Source of the DNA: JABWCQ01 sp964587105
GTDB lineage: Bacteria; Electryoneota; RPQS01
DNA: 64,000 nucleotides
Direction of reading: 5' to 3'
Assembly: GCA_964587105.1 (NCBI GenBank)
Contig: CAZPKG010000001.1
Span: forward strand, 262,916 to 326,915
Under the pieces are notes generated by a model. That model was not told the DNA's origin. It made no database searches and was given only the letters and a program-made list of their open reading frames with translations. The position numbers and the translations under genes were made by a program. Position 1 is the stretch's first letter. Every line of letters starts with the position of its first letter. Below, one piece after another: positions 1-8,018 of this stretch.

Positions 1-48
1 CTGATTCTCGTCTGGCGCGCGCCGAAGTAGATCGAAATTGAGGAAAGT

Positions 49-82
49 AAAACGAGGCCGCGAGTATTCGCGGCCTCGTTTG
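49..82. terminator. Bidirectional intrinsic terminator
   Basis: A perfect 14-bp stem (positions 50-63 with 68-81) closes a 4-base GTAT loop and is flanked by A-rich sequence on the left and TGCTTTT on the right. It lies just after the stop of the minus-strand gene ending at 103. It would also stop a plus-strand gene entering from the left edge. Confidence 0.85.
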
Positions 83-102
83 CTTTTGATAAAATTGTCG
101 TG

Positions 103-1350
103 CTACCAATGCAAAGAGTGACTCATTCCCAATGAAATTCCGCGCGTGGAACCAAACAAACCGCCGTGCCACGAACAACCGATATCAATTGAATAGTGTT
201 CCGTATGAACACCGGCGCCGAGCGCTAACCGGGTTCCGAGCGGGCCGCCGAATCCAAGCCCTGCGCGCGCCAATAGTGGCCCAACAACTTTGTATTCGCC
301 GCCGCCGGAAAGTTCAACTCCCGGTTTTCCCTGTGCGCTTTCTTCCAGGCGACTGCGAAGTGTGCCGACGAAAATTAGCCGCGGTGAGTAGTCATAGCGG
401 CCCGATGCTTCAAGAATCGCCGGTATTTTTGACTCAATGCTTCCGCCCGTTACGATGTCTTTTGTGCTGTTGAATGCGCGATTGACATAATCTTCGTCGT
501 CAAGCGAATCTACGATTAATCCTGACGAATCAATTTCAAATGCATCAAGTGTGGCTTCATCCACAACCCAAGTCACGCTTCCGCCAACCTGCTTGACGCC
601 CAATCCAACCGTCCACTTGTTGTTAATCTCGGCTAACAAACTTAGATCAAATCCAATTCCGTCGCCGCTGGTTGCATGGACGCGCTGGATTGCGCCGTAA
701 CCTGTTATGAGCGAGTCTGTCGCTTCAAGCTGACCGGTCGCGTCGGTGATTCTGTCAAATAGCGTGCCGGCATAGAAATGAAATCCCAACCCGCCGTAGA
801 GGCCTTTGACATACTCTTGTTCAAACCTGTACCCGACGGCGACTCCGGCGTCAAAGATTGTATATTGCTCGCCGCCCAAATCTTCAAGCTTATAACCGCG
901 ATTGAGTTGGTTTCCGTACAATGCGAGTTCAAACAACTCCTTGTCGGCAGTCACATCGAAGGCAGATTCTTCTGAAAGCTGAAACGCCGCCTGTTTATAC
1001 ACACCACCAACAATTGGTACGGACGCCAAGCCGGAAACGTGCAGTCCGTCGTCGGGTATTTGATCTATTATCTTGCGTTTGTCGTCTGCGCCGATGTAAC
1101 CATCTCGTCCGACGCGGTCGTTCCAATCTGCAATGCTAAATGAGTTATTGGCTGCGCCGGCGGAAAAACGCGGAAGATCGATGCGCCACTTGTTTCTGGT
1201 CGGGCGCGAAAGCACCGCCGCATTTCCATGCAGTACGTCAGATGATCGCTCGAGCAAATCAACGGCTCCGGCAAACCCGATCGAACGTCCCGACGGCGAT
1301 TGCGCAAACACGCATTGAAATGAAAGCAAGAGCAGGATGAAATACTTCAT
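103..1350 (-). CDS. Secreted outer-membrane beta-barrel-like protein, unknown function
   Basis: A 415-residue protein that I do not recognise as a named family member. A clear signal peptide (hydrophobic core about residues 3-15, Ala before the Gln-Ser-Pro mature start) is followed by Gly-rich alternating strands. The chain ends in an aromatic residue (His-Trp), as outer-membrane barrels usually do. The overall look (early SGRSIGFAGA-type segment, repeated GLG/GAG strands) is like the PorV/DUF5723-type barrels of FCB bacteria; that assignment is inference. The start overlaps the stop of the upstream lipoprotein gene (ATGA), so the two are translationally coupled and probably act together at the outer membrane. 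Confidence 0.75.
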   Translation of the reverse strand: MKYFILLLLSFQCVFAQSPSGRSIGFAGAVDLLERSSDVLHGNAAVLSRPTRNKWRIDLPRFSAGAANNSFSIADWNDRVGRDGYIGADDKRKIIDQIPDDGLHVSGLASVPIVGGVYKQAAFQLSEESAFDVTADKELFELALYGNQLNRGYKLEDLGGEQYTIFDAGVAVGYRFEQEYVKGLYGGLGFHFYAGTLFDRITDATGQLEATDSLITGYGAIQRVHATSGDGIGFDLSLLAEINNKWTVGLGVKQVGGSVTWVVDEATLDAFEIDSSGLIVDSLDDEDYVNRAFNSTKDIVTGGSIESKIPAILEASGRYDYSPRLIFVGTLRSRLEESAQGKPGVELSGGGEYKVVGPLLARAGLGFGGPLGTRLALGAGVHTEHYSIDIGCSWHGGLFGSTRGISLGMSHSLHW

Positions 1351-3341
1351 TCTACTTCTCCCGGATGTACTTCATAGGTGACTTTCGCCAATGCTTGAAC
1401 GGACAGATAGTCCGTGCCATGCACGATCATCGTATCTCCGATGCCTGACGCCACTTCAATCTGCGTGCGCACGAAGAATTGGTCGGACTTGAAGTAGTTC
1501 AGCCAGCGTTCATCCAAATCAATAGTGAGTTGATATTCACTTGCGTCTGTAGCCCGTCCGTTGACAATTGTCGGTGGTGGAATGTCCACGTCGAAAAGTG
1601 TGTCCACATCTTCCGTTGCACCCTCGATGACGTTGTTGCTGTCAAAATCCGCGACAAGAAAGCAGCGTCCGCTGAGCGGAAGATGATTCCACAGTTTAAT
1701 CGTCGCCGTTCCGCCCACGATATCCTGCATGTCCTGCGGTTCAACTTTTTCGACCGTACCAACGGGGGTAAGCGTATCCGTGATCGTAACCGCGAGCGCC
1801 GCGCGCAATTCAACTCCAAGCGAGATGATTGTATTGTTGAACACGGCAACCTGCCCGGACAACACGGCGTCGCCATGACTCGTCATTTGATTTGGATAGT
1901 CCGCCAGCAGATCAGCCAAACCCGGAATGATTGCTATTGCAGAGTCTTCCAGAGCAAGATCGTTTACACTCATCATCGATTGGCCGATCTGCGTTCCGTA
2001 CAGCCATGTGGCGGTATTCAAATCCGCGTCAAGGACTCCGCCGATTCCGCGATCAACATGAATCCGCGCCTCAACTTCGAGCGGTCTTACGACCTCCCAA
2101 CCTTGCGGAGGTCGTTCAATATCAATCGAGAGCGAGTCAAATGTCAACTCAAGATTGTTGAGCGTGCCTTCAAAATACTGTACGCTGAGCCGCTCAAATT
2201 CAATACGACCGTAAACATATTCTCCGTTGCCGACAAAACTGCGCACGTCGGGAGTCTGCGGCGAATGTGAGATTAGTTGACCGGTCACGGTTTGATCTGC
2301 ATCGCCTTCGGGCCGCAATCGATATTGCGTCAACGGCACGGAAATCGTACTTGAATCGCCCGGCAGGAGAAAATGCGTCACGGTTAGAGTGTCATTCAAC
2401 CGGCTAACAAGATTTGGGATTCTTAAACTGACCGTATCGGCGAATTGCGTATGATTGGCAAGCGTTACGGTCATATTGCCCGATTCGATGATGACCAAAT
2501 CAATTGTGTGTTGCTGATCAATCGCAAGTGCACTGTCTCGTGTCACGGTCTGTTCGGGAACGTTACCATAGAATCGCGACGCGGTCACGGTATCGACCTC
2601 TACTGTGACGGAAATTCGATCAGTTGAATCGACAAGAATATTTTGGCCACCGCTACCGGTTGCGCTGAAGTTAATCATGAATGCGCCGTTCAATACGCCG
2701 TCATTCAGCACCGTATCAATCACCGCTTGTTGATTTTCAGACAGCGAAGCAATTACAGCAATCAACTTGCTTCCCACTCTAATTTCAACATCTGTGGCAG
2801 GGTAGGGGAGACGGTTTGCAATGATAACGCGAATTGCTCCCGTGTCCACTTCCAAGCTGTCATATCCGAACGGAAAAGGCAAAGTGATTGCGCCGTTAAG
2901 CAGATGAGCCGGAATATCCTGCGTCGTGCCATGCAGCGCCGCAATATCGGAGTTTAGCCTGCCCAAGGTGAATTGCAAGAGCGTATCGTAATCGAGCGGG
3001 GCTTCAATCGCTGTGACATAACGCTGAATTGAGAGTTCAACGGACTTAACATAAAGGCTGTCGCCGATTTCTGCTGACATGTCCGCCCATGCGCTGAAAT
3101 AGACCGCGCTGTCGTCTTCCATTCCGACGCCGGAGCCGATTCGTCTTAAAGTTGTGTCGGGATCGGCAAGCTCCCAGATGCCATACGTGCGCACGCCGAA
3201 CGGCACATTTAGATCAACCTCCCACCACAAGTCTCCGGGCTTCTGCGGCAGTTCGCATCCTGCCACAAATGTCAACAGCCACAAACATAAAAGACGGAGT
3301 GAACTCCGTCTTTTATGCGTCTTGTCAATTTGACAAAGCAT
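1347..3341 (-). CDS. Large predicted lipoprotein, unknown function
   Basis: A 664-residue protein. It has a basic n-region (KTHKRR), a Leu-rich core and a lipobox ending VAGC at residues 26-29, so it should be lipid-anchored. The mature part is rich in Thr, Val and Asp with beta-sandwich character; no enzymatic motif is visible. The ATG shares a base with the ahcY stop (TGATG), which fixes this start and argues for coupling. A perfect hairpin with A/T-rich flanks lies inside the signal-peptide codons (3287-3316), so transcription coming from ahcY may be attenuated here. It pairs by ATGA overlap with the following outer-membrane protein gene. Function is unknown. Confidence 0.75.
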   Translation of the reverse strand: MLCQIDKTHKRRSSLRLLCLWLLTFVAGCELPQKPGDLWWEVDLNVPFGVRTYGIWELADPDTTLRRIGSGVGMEDDSAVYFSAWADMSAEIGDSLYVKSVELSIQRYVTAIEAPLDYDTLLQFTLGRLNSDIAALHGTTQDIPAHLLNGAITLPFPFGYDSLEVDTGAIRVIIANRLPYPATDVEIRVGSKLIAVIASLSENQQAVIDTVLNDGVLNGAFMINFSATGSGGQNILVDSTDRISVTVEVDTVTASRFYGNVPEQTVTRDSALAIDQQHTIDLVIIESGNMTVTLANHTQFADTVSLRIPNLVSRLNDTLTVTHFLLPGDSSTISVPLTQYRLRPEGDADQTVTGQLISHSPQTPDVRSFVGNGEYVYGRIEFERLSVQYFEGTLNNLELTFDSLSIDIERPPQGWEVVRPLEVEARIHVDRGIGGVLDADLNTATWLYGTQIGQSMMSVNDLALEDSAIAIIPGLADLLADYPNQMTSHGDAVLSGQVAVFNNTIISLGVELRAALAVTITDTLTPVGTVEKVEPQDMQDIVGGTATIKLWNHLPLSGRCFLVADFDSNNVIEGATEDVDTLFDVDIPPPTIVNGRATDASEYQLTIDLDERWLNYFKSDQFFVRTQIEVASGIGDTMIVHGTDYLSVQALAKVTYEVHPGEVE
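3287..3316 (-). terminator. Terminator-like hairpin inside the lipoprotein signal-peptide codons
   Basis: Positions 3287-3300 and 3303-3316 are exact inverted repeats (14 bp, practical loop TGAA/TTCA). An A-tract lies on one side and TTTTAT on the other. On the minus strand it follows the ahcY stop by about 25 bases and reads as a GC-core stem followed by U residues. It lies within the first 20 codons of the lipoprotein gene. Confidence 0.6.
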
Positions 3342-4645
3342 CAGGTGCCCATCTCCCAGGCGGCTAAGTATTTCTTCTGCTCAGGAGTCAGCTTGTCAAT
3401 CTTGATGCCCATCGTTTTGAGCTTCAAGGTTGAAATATAGTCTTCGATGCTCGCCGGAACGGCATGAACATCAACAGTAAGCTTCTTGGCGTGCTTAATC
3501 GCGTGCTCAGTCGTCAACGCCTGTGTCGCAAAGCTCATATCCATAACAGAAGCGGGATGGCCATGCGCCGCACCGAGATTCACCAAACGGCCCTCGGCTA
3601 TGACATTGATCGTCGAACCGCTCTTCAGCGTGTAACGATCGACAAACGGCACAACGTTCTTCTCGACGCGCTTTGCCATTTCGCCGAGACCCTTGAGGTC
3701 AAGCTCGATGTCAAAGTGGCCGCTGTTGCAAACGTATGCGCCGTCCTTCATCTTCTCAAAGTGCTCGGGGCGAATCACGTGCATGTTGCCTGTAACTGTG
3801 CAGAAAATATCACCAATTTTGGCAGCTTCTGCCATCGGCATCACGCGGAATCCGTCCATACGGGCTTCCAGCGCGCGCACAGGATTGATTTCAGTCACAA
3901 CAACTTCCGCGCCATGACCCTTTGCGCGCATCGCAAAGCCCTTGCCGCACCAACCGTAACCCGCCACTACCACCACACGACCGGCAATCAACACGTCCGT
4001 CGCGCGGATAATGCCGTCAAGCGTGGATTGTCCGGTACCATAGCGGTTGTCAAACAAGTGCTTTGTATCAGCGTCGTTGACTGCATACACTGGGAAGCGC
4101 AGGCCGCCTTCTTTGTGCAGCGCCTTCAAACGAATGACACCGGTCGTCGTTTCTTCCAAGGATGCGACAATCTGCTCGCCGTATTCGACGTGAGACGTGT
4201 GCAGCCCGTGAACAAGGTCGGCGCCGTCGTCCATCGTGATTGACGGATTGTGGCGCATGGCTGCATCAAGATGCTGATAGTAAGTCTTGTTGTCTTCGCC
4301 TTTGATGGCGTATGTACGGATGCCGAAATCCTTCACGAGCGAGGCCGCGACGTCATCCTGTGTGGACAGCGGATTTGAAGCCACCAGCACGAGATCCGCG
4401 CCTCCGGCCTTCAATGTACGCGCGAGGTTCGCGGTCTCGGCAGTAACGTGCAAGCACGCCGACATGCGATGGCCCTTCAGCGGCTTCTCTTTCTCAAAGC
4501 GAGCGCGAATCTCCGCCAATACCGGCATATCACGATCCGCCCACAAAATTCTGTTCTTTCCTTTTGGAGCAAGACTCTCATCGGCCACATGGAAATTCGC
4601 AGTGGTCGCGGGAGCCTTCTTACCTTTGGCTGCTGCTGTTGACAT
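3341..4645 (-). CDS. ahcY: Adenosylhomocysteinase, short Thermotoga/archaeal-like form
   Basis: Hydrolyses S-adenosylhomocysteine to adenosine and homocysteine, clearing the product of SAM-dependent methylation; cytosolic and NAD-dependent. Visible are the substrate-site segments near residues 137-171 (DDGADL, EETTTG) and the Rossmann motif GYGWCGKG (229-236). Downstream is a conserved NSGHFD segment. The 434-residue chain ends ...YLAAWEMGT and lacks the C-terminal K-x-x-x-Y-R-Y tail of the common bacterial/eukaryotic enzyme. That is the Thermotoga/archaeal-type layout, in which related enzymes can prefer S-inosylhomocysteine, so exact substrate preference is open. metK lies 14 bp upstream, giving a SAM synthesis and recycling pair. 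Confidence 0.95.
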   Translation of the reverse strand: MSTAAAKGKKAPATTANFHVADESLAPKGKNRILWADRDMPVLAEIRARFEKEKPLKGHRMSACLHVTAETANLARTLKAGGADLVLVASNPLSTQDDVAASLVKDFGIRTYAIKGEDNKTYYQHLDAAMRHNPSITMDDGADLVHGLHTSHVEYGEQIVASLEETTTGVIRLKALHKEGGLRFPVYAVNDADTKHLFDNRYGTGQSTLDGIIRATDVLIAGRVVVVAGYGWCGKGFAMRAKGHGAEVVVTEINPVRALEARMDGFRVMPMAEAAKIGDIFCTVTGNMHVIRPEHFEKMKDGAYVCNSGHFDIELDLKGLGEMAKRVEKNVVPFVDRYTLKSGSTINVIAEGRLVNLGAAHGHPASVMDMSFATQALTTEHAIKHAKKLTVDVHAVPASIEDYISTLKLKTMGIKIDKLTPEQKKYLAAWEMGT

Positions 4646-4659
4646 GTACTTCCGTTCTC

Positions 4660-5787
4660 TTATGCTAATGATTTCACTTTGTCAGTCTTTTCCCACGTGA
4701 AGGTCTCTTCGCTCCGGCCAAAGTGACCATAGGCCGCAGTCTTACGGTAAATCGGCCGACGCAAGTCGAGCGCGGTGATAATTCCGCGCACCGAAAGATC
4801 GAAGTTCTTGCGAATCTTCTGCTCGATTTCCTCGTCAGCTACTTTCCCGGTGCCATACGTATTCACCATCAACGAAACAGGTTGTGCGACACCGATAGCG
4901 TAAGCGACCTGAATCATGCAGCGTTCGGCCAAACCGGCGGCCACCACGTTCTTGGCAATCCAACGAGCTGCGTACGCACCACTGCGGTCAACCTTCGTGG
5001 GGTCTTTGCCGGAAAATGCGCCGCCGCCATGCGGAGCCCAACCGCCGTAAGTATCCACGATAATCTTACGGCCTGTCAGACCCGCGTCGCCTTGCGGTCC
5101 GCCGACCACGAAGCGGCCTGACGGATTGATATATATCTTGCAGTCGGACGCAAGCTTGTAGTTGCCCAACACCGAAGGGAGCAGGTCGCGCTTCAAATCC
5201 GTATCGATCAACTTCTGATCCGCACTCGGATCGTGCTGCGTCGAAACGACCACCGCCGTAATTTCCGTCGGCTTGTTGTCAACATAGCGCACCGAGACTT
5301 GCGACTTCGCGTCCGGACGCAGATAGCCCAGTTTGCCCGCGCGCCGCATCTTCGCAAGCTCTTCCACAAGCTTGTGCGACAAAACGATCGGCAACGGCAT
5401 CATCTCCGGCGTCTCGGTCGTCGCGTAACCAAACATCATGCCCTGATCTCCCGCGCCGTCGGCGTCAACCGCCTGCGAAATGTCCGGGCTCTGCTTGTCG
5501 ATCGTGGTCATCACCGCGCAAGTTTCATAGTCGAAACCAAAGGCCGCGTTCGTGTAGCCAATCTCTTTTATTACACTGCGAACCAAAGCGGGAATGTCAA
5601 CATAAGTATGAGTCGTGATTTCGCCGCCGACCAACGCCATACCGGTCGTGACAAACGTCTCACAGGCCACACGCGCCATTGAATCATCTTTCAATATGGC
5701 GTCGAGGACCGCATCGGATATTTGATCCGCAATCTTGTCGGGATGTCCCTCGCTGACCGACTCGCTGGAAAAGACAAAGGTGCTCAT
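4660..5787 (-). CDS. metK: S-adenosylmethionine synthetase
   Basis: Makes SAM from methionine and ATP in the cytosol. Family signatures are GHPDK (residues 14-18), GAGDQGMMFGYA (111-122) and the phosphate-binding GGGAFSGKD (254-262). The length (375 aa) is normal. It is followed closely by ahcY, so donor synthesis and by-product removal are co-transcribed. An SD-like GGAG lies about 15 bases before the ATG. I see no recognisable SAM riboswitch in the 44-bp gap to the upstream nucleotidyltransferase gene. Confidence 0.97.
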   Translation of the reverse strand: MSTFVFSSESVSEGHPDKIADQISDAVLDAILKDDSMARVACETFVTTGMALVGGEITTHTYVDIPALVRSVIKEIGYTNAAFGFDYETCAVMTTIDKQSPDISQAVDADGAGDQGMMFGYATTETPEMMPLPIVLSHKLVEELAKMRRAGKLGYLRPDAKSQVSVRYVDNKPTEITAVVVSTQHDPSADQKLIDTDLKRDLLPSVLGNYKLASDCKIYINPSGRFVVGGPQGDAGLTGRKIIVDTYGGWAPHGGGAFSGKDPTKVDRSGAYAARWIAKNVVAAGLAERCMIQVAYAIGVAQPVSLMVNTYGTGKVADEEIEQKIRKNFDLSVRGIITALDLRRPIYRKTAAYGHFGRSEETFTWEKTDKVKSLA

Positions 5788-5831
5788 GTCTGGGTGTTAC
5801 TGCTCCGTCGTATTGTGAAAAATTTTGAATT

Positions 5832-6833
5832 CTAAAGTTCGTCGCCTTCGCCCGTGCCTTCGATGATTGCGCTGGAGTCGCCCAAATTATAGCGGTGGAA
5901 GCTGCCTTTCACGATGGCGTTGTTCCCCACCAGCGAACCTGAAACGAGCGCGTCTTCCACGTGCGAGCCGTCGCCCAAAATCGCGTCGCGAACCATGGCA
6001 TTCCGAATTACCGCGCCCTGACCGACCGTAGCGTGCGGCCCGACGATCGCCTGCTCGATAATTGCTTCAGGATGAATAAACACCGGCGGAATAATGACCG
6101 CACCGGATCGCTGCTCGACGGTGAGTCCGTTCAGCCGATCCAGCAAATGCCGGTTCGTCTCAAGCAATGTCTCAGGCTTCCCGCAATCAAACCAATCATC
6201 AACGCCAAACGTCGAAATCGGCACTTCGCGTTCCACCAACAGCTGCAAGGCGTCCGTCAGTTGAAACTCCCCGCGCGTCGTGAGATTGCGCTCGAATAGT
6301 GTCTCAATTGACTGCTTAAGCTCCTGCGCCTGTCGAATCAGATAGATTCCGACGATGACAAGATTCGAGCGCGGATTTTCAGGCTTCTCGACCAGTCGTG
6401 TGACAATGTTATCCCGCGTTTCCACTACGCCAAATCGGCGCGGGTCTTCGACAGTCTTCACGCCAATCGCGGACGTCCGGCAATCGCGCAACACGCCTTG
6501 CAAATCAAACTCAAAAATGGTGTCGCCGAGGATAACCAGAACTTCTCTGTCATGCTCAGATAACCCCAAATGCACGGCATGAGCAAGCCCTTTTGCTTCA
6601 TGCTGCACAACAAATTCAGACGGAATGGAGTAGTTGTCGCGGACGTAGCGCTCAATCAAATCACCCATGGCTCCAACCACCAACGTAACGTGGTCAATGC
6701 CTGAAGCAATTAGATGATCAAGTATGTGTCCGAGAATGGGTTTCCCGGCCACATTGAGGAGAACTTTGGGCCGGGTAAAGGTGTGGGGCCGAAGGCGGGA
6801 GCCAACTCCCGCGACCGGAATAATAGCTTTCAC
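5832..6833 (-). CDS. Sugar-phosphate nucleotidyltransferase with C-terminal left-handed beta-helix
   Basis: Likely activates a sugar-1-phosphate to an NDP-sugar (glucose-1-phosphate thymidylyl- or uridylyl-type). The N-terminal GT-A Rossmann fold shows the signature AGVGSRLRP (8-16) with RPKVLL (21-26). The last about 90 residues carry hexapeptide-like repeats (IIPPVFIHPEA, AIVGPHATVGQGAVI) typical of acyltransferase-like beta-helices fused to such enzymes. The GTG start begins VKAIIPVAG. It sits between the glucose/mannose-phosphate isomerase and metK; with the isomerase it suggests supply of activated hexoses for envelope glycans. The exact nucleotide and sugar cannot be read from the sequence. 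Confidence 0.88.
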   Translation of the reverse strand: MKAIIPVAGVGSRLRPHTFTRPKVLLNVAGKPILGHILDHLIASGIDHVTLVVGAMGDLIERYVRDNYSIPSEFVVQHEAKGLAHAVHLGLSEHDREVLVILGDTIFEFDLQGVLRDCRTSAIGVKTVEDPRRFGVVETRDNIVTRLVEKPENPRSNLVIVGIYLIRQAQELKQSIETLFERNLTTRGEFQLTDALQLLVEREVPISTFGVDDWFDCGKPETLLETNRHLLDRLNGLTVEQRSGAVIIPPVFIHPEAIIEQAIVGPHATVGQGAVIRNAMVRDAILGDGSHVEDALVSGSLVGNNAIVKGSFHRYNLGDSSAIIEGTGEGDEL

Positions 6834-6887
6834 AGGGGCCGTTTTGAAACTTAAAGTCTTGTAATCTACGGATTTCCCCTATGAAAA

Positions 6888-7967
6888 TCAAGACCCAGTG
6901 AGGAGATTTTTAAGCCCTGTAATCTTCGGGATTTCCATTGGGTCCTCCGCCCGCAGGATGGCGAGGAAGACCGTAGCCGCGTCCAACAGCAACATCAGTC
7001 GGATGCCGTGCTCAAGCCTGCTCCCAGTGTCGCCAAACAGCTCATTCGGGTCGAGCCGCAGGGTGGCGACGCCCATTTTCATCAGCATCTCTTCCATTGG
7101 GCCGCGCGGATCGGTGAAAGTTCCCTTTGTAGCCCAGCCACCGAGGAACATGACCATCGGCGGCGGCAAGACTTGAGCGAGATGTGCAAAGGCTTCCACC
7201 TCATTGTGGGCAAGTTCTGGAAGATCGGAAGCGTGCGACCACACTTTGCTATTCTCAGCGAGCTGGGCGCGCAACCTGAAAGCAAGCGCTGGCCCAAGCA
7301 ACCCGTCACAGGTGTAAATCACCGGGGTACGATCAACCAACTTAACCGCAAGATCGAGCGCCGGATTTTCATCCCGTGACAGCAAAGCATACTTATCTGC
7401 ATCTTCACGCAGCCGTTTCAGCGGCCATTTGGCGAGGTCCGGATCATGAAAATCATACACCCGTTGAAACAGCCGGTGAATCGCGCCAAGTGAAAAACCC
7501 ACCGCCGCGCGCGGTGGATAACCGCCCGGCAAGTTCAGAAATGGAATGTGAGAAGAATGTGCCTTTTGCTCCAGCCTGCCCCCGCTTGACACGGCCAACC
7601 AGACTTGACGTGGATCCACTTCGGTCAGAGCTTGCACGGCCTCGACAGTGTTGCCCGAATAACTGCATACCAGTCGCGGCAGATTAGATTGGCGAGCATG
7701 CCTGCGGACAAAAATGCGCCCGTCCATCGCAGGAGGTTCAACTCCGAACGCCTGTAGCAAGTCTCCCGAAACGGCGCTCCCGCCCAGTCCAAACCAATCA
7801 AGCAGCGGCTCCGGTCTAAGCTTATTGTGTAGGAGAAACTCGTCTGCAATCTCGATCCCACGTTGTAATTGCTTGTCAAGCTCAAGCGTCTTGCCCAACA
7901 TGTCGCTCGGATCAAGTTGCTTGAGTCGTGTTTCTGTCAATTGAATTGCTTTTGTTGTAATCGTCAT
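6888..7967 (-). CDS. Bifunctional phosphoglucose/phosphomannose isomerase
   Basis: Interconverts fructose-6-phosphate with glucose-6- or mannose-6-phosphate. It belongs to the SIS-domain PGI/PMI family known from archaea and some bacteria, not the large Pgi family. Evidence: a first SIS domain with GLGGSAVSGD (60-69) and SYSGNTVEA (102-110), then a second SIS domain with SDLPELAHNEVEAF. The Ser/Thr-rich SYSGNT loop binds phosphate and the His-Asn-Glu segment carries catalytic residues. The length of 359 aa is usual. A strong hairpin whose G6 arm lies 12 nt before the ATG may control its translation. Confidence 0.9.
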   Translation of the reverse strand: MTITTKAIQLTETRLKQLDPSDMLGKTLELDKQLQRGIEIADEFLLHNKLRPEPLLDWFGLGGSAVSGDLLQAFGVEPPAMDGRIFVRRHARQSNLPRLVCSYSGNTVEAVQALTEVDPRQVWLAVSSGGRLEQKAHSSHIPFLNLPGGYPPRAAVGFSLGAIHRLFQRVYDFHDPDLAKWPLKRLREDADKYALLSRDENPALDLAVKLVDRTPVIYTCDGLLGPALAFRLRAQLAENSKVWSHASDLPELAHNEVEAFAHLAQVLPPPMVMFLGGWATKGTFTDPRGPMEEMLMKMGVATLRLDPNELFGDTGSRLEHGIRLMLLLDAATVFLAILRAEDPMEIPKITGLKNLLTGS

Positions 7968-7979
7968 TTGTTCTGATTT

Positions 7980-8010
7980 CCCCCCAGTCTTCTGGGGGGA
8001 TAAAGGGGGG
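7980..8010 (-). promoter_or_regulatory. C6/G6 hairpin in the leader of the isomerase gene
   Basis: Between ptsI and the isomerase gene, CCCCCCAG and CTGGGGGG form an 8-bp stem around a 4-base loop (7980-7999). A second six-base complementary tract lies at 8005-8010. On the minus strand the order is C6, spacer, C6, loop, G6, then 12 nt to the ATG. Either C6 can pair with the only G6, which is also the only purine-rich SD-like element there. Confidence 0.5.
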
Positions 8011-8018
8011 TAAAATGT

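Noticed and set aside
1..41. End of a plus-strand gene at the left edge
   Set aside because: Two frames are open (one ending with TAG at 30, one with TGA at 41) and the remaining 9-12 codons are too few to choose. The bidirectional terminator that follows is compatible with a plus-strand gene entering, but nothing can be named.
5788..5831. SAM riboswitch before metK-ahcY
   Set aside because: The spacer is only 44 bp and shows no SAM-aptamer helices; control, if any, comes from further upstream.
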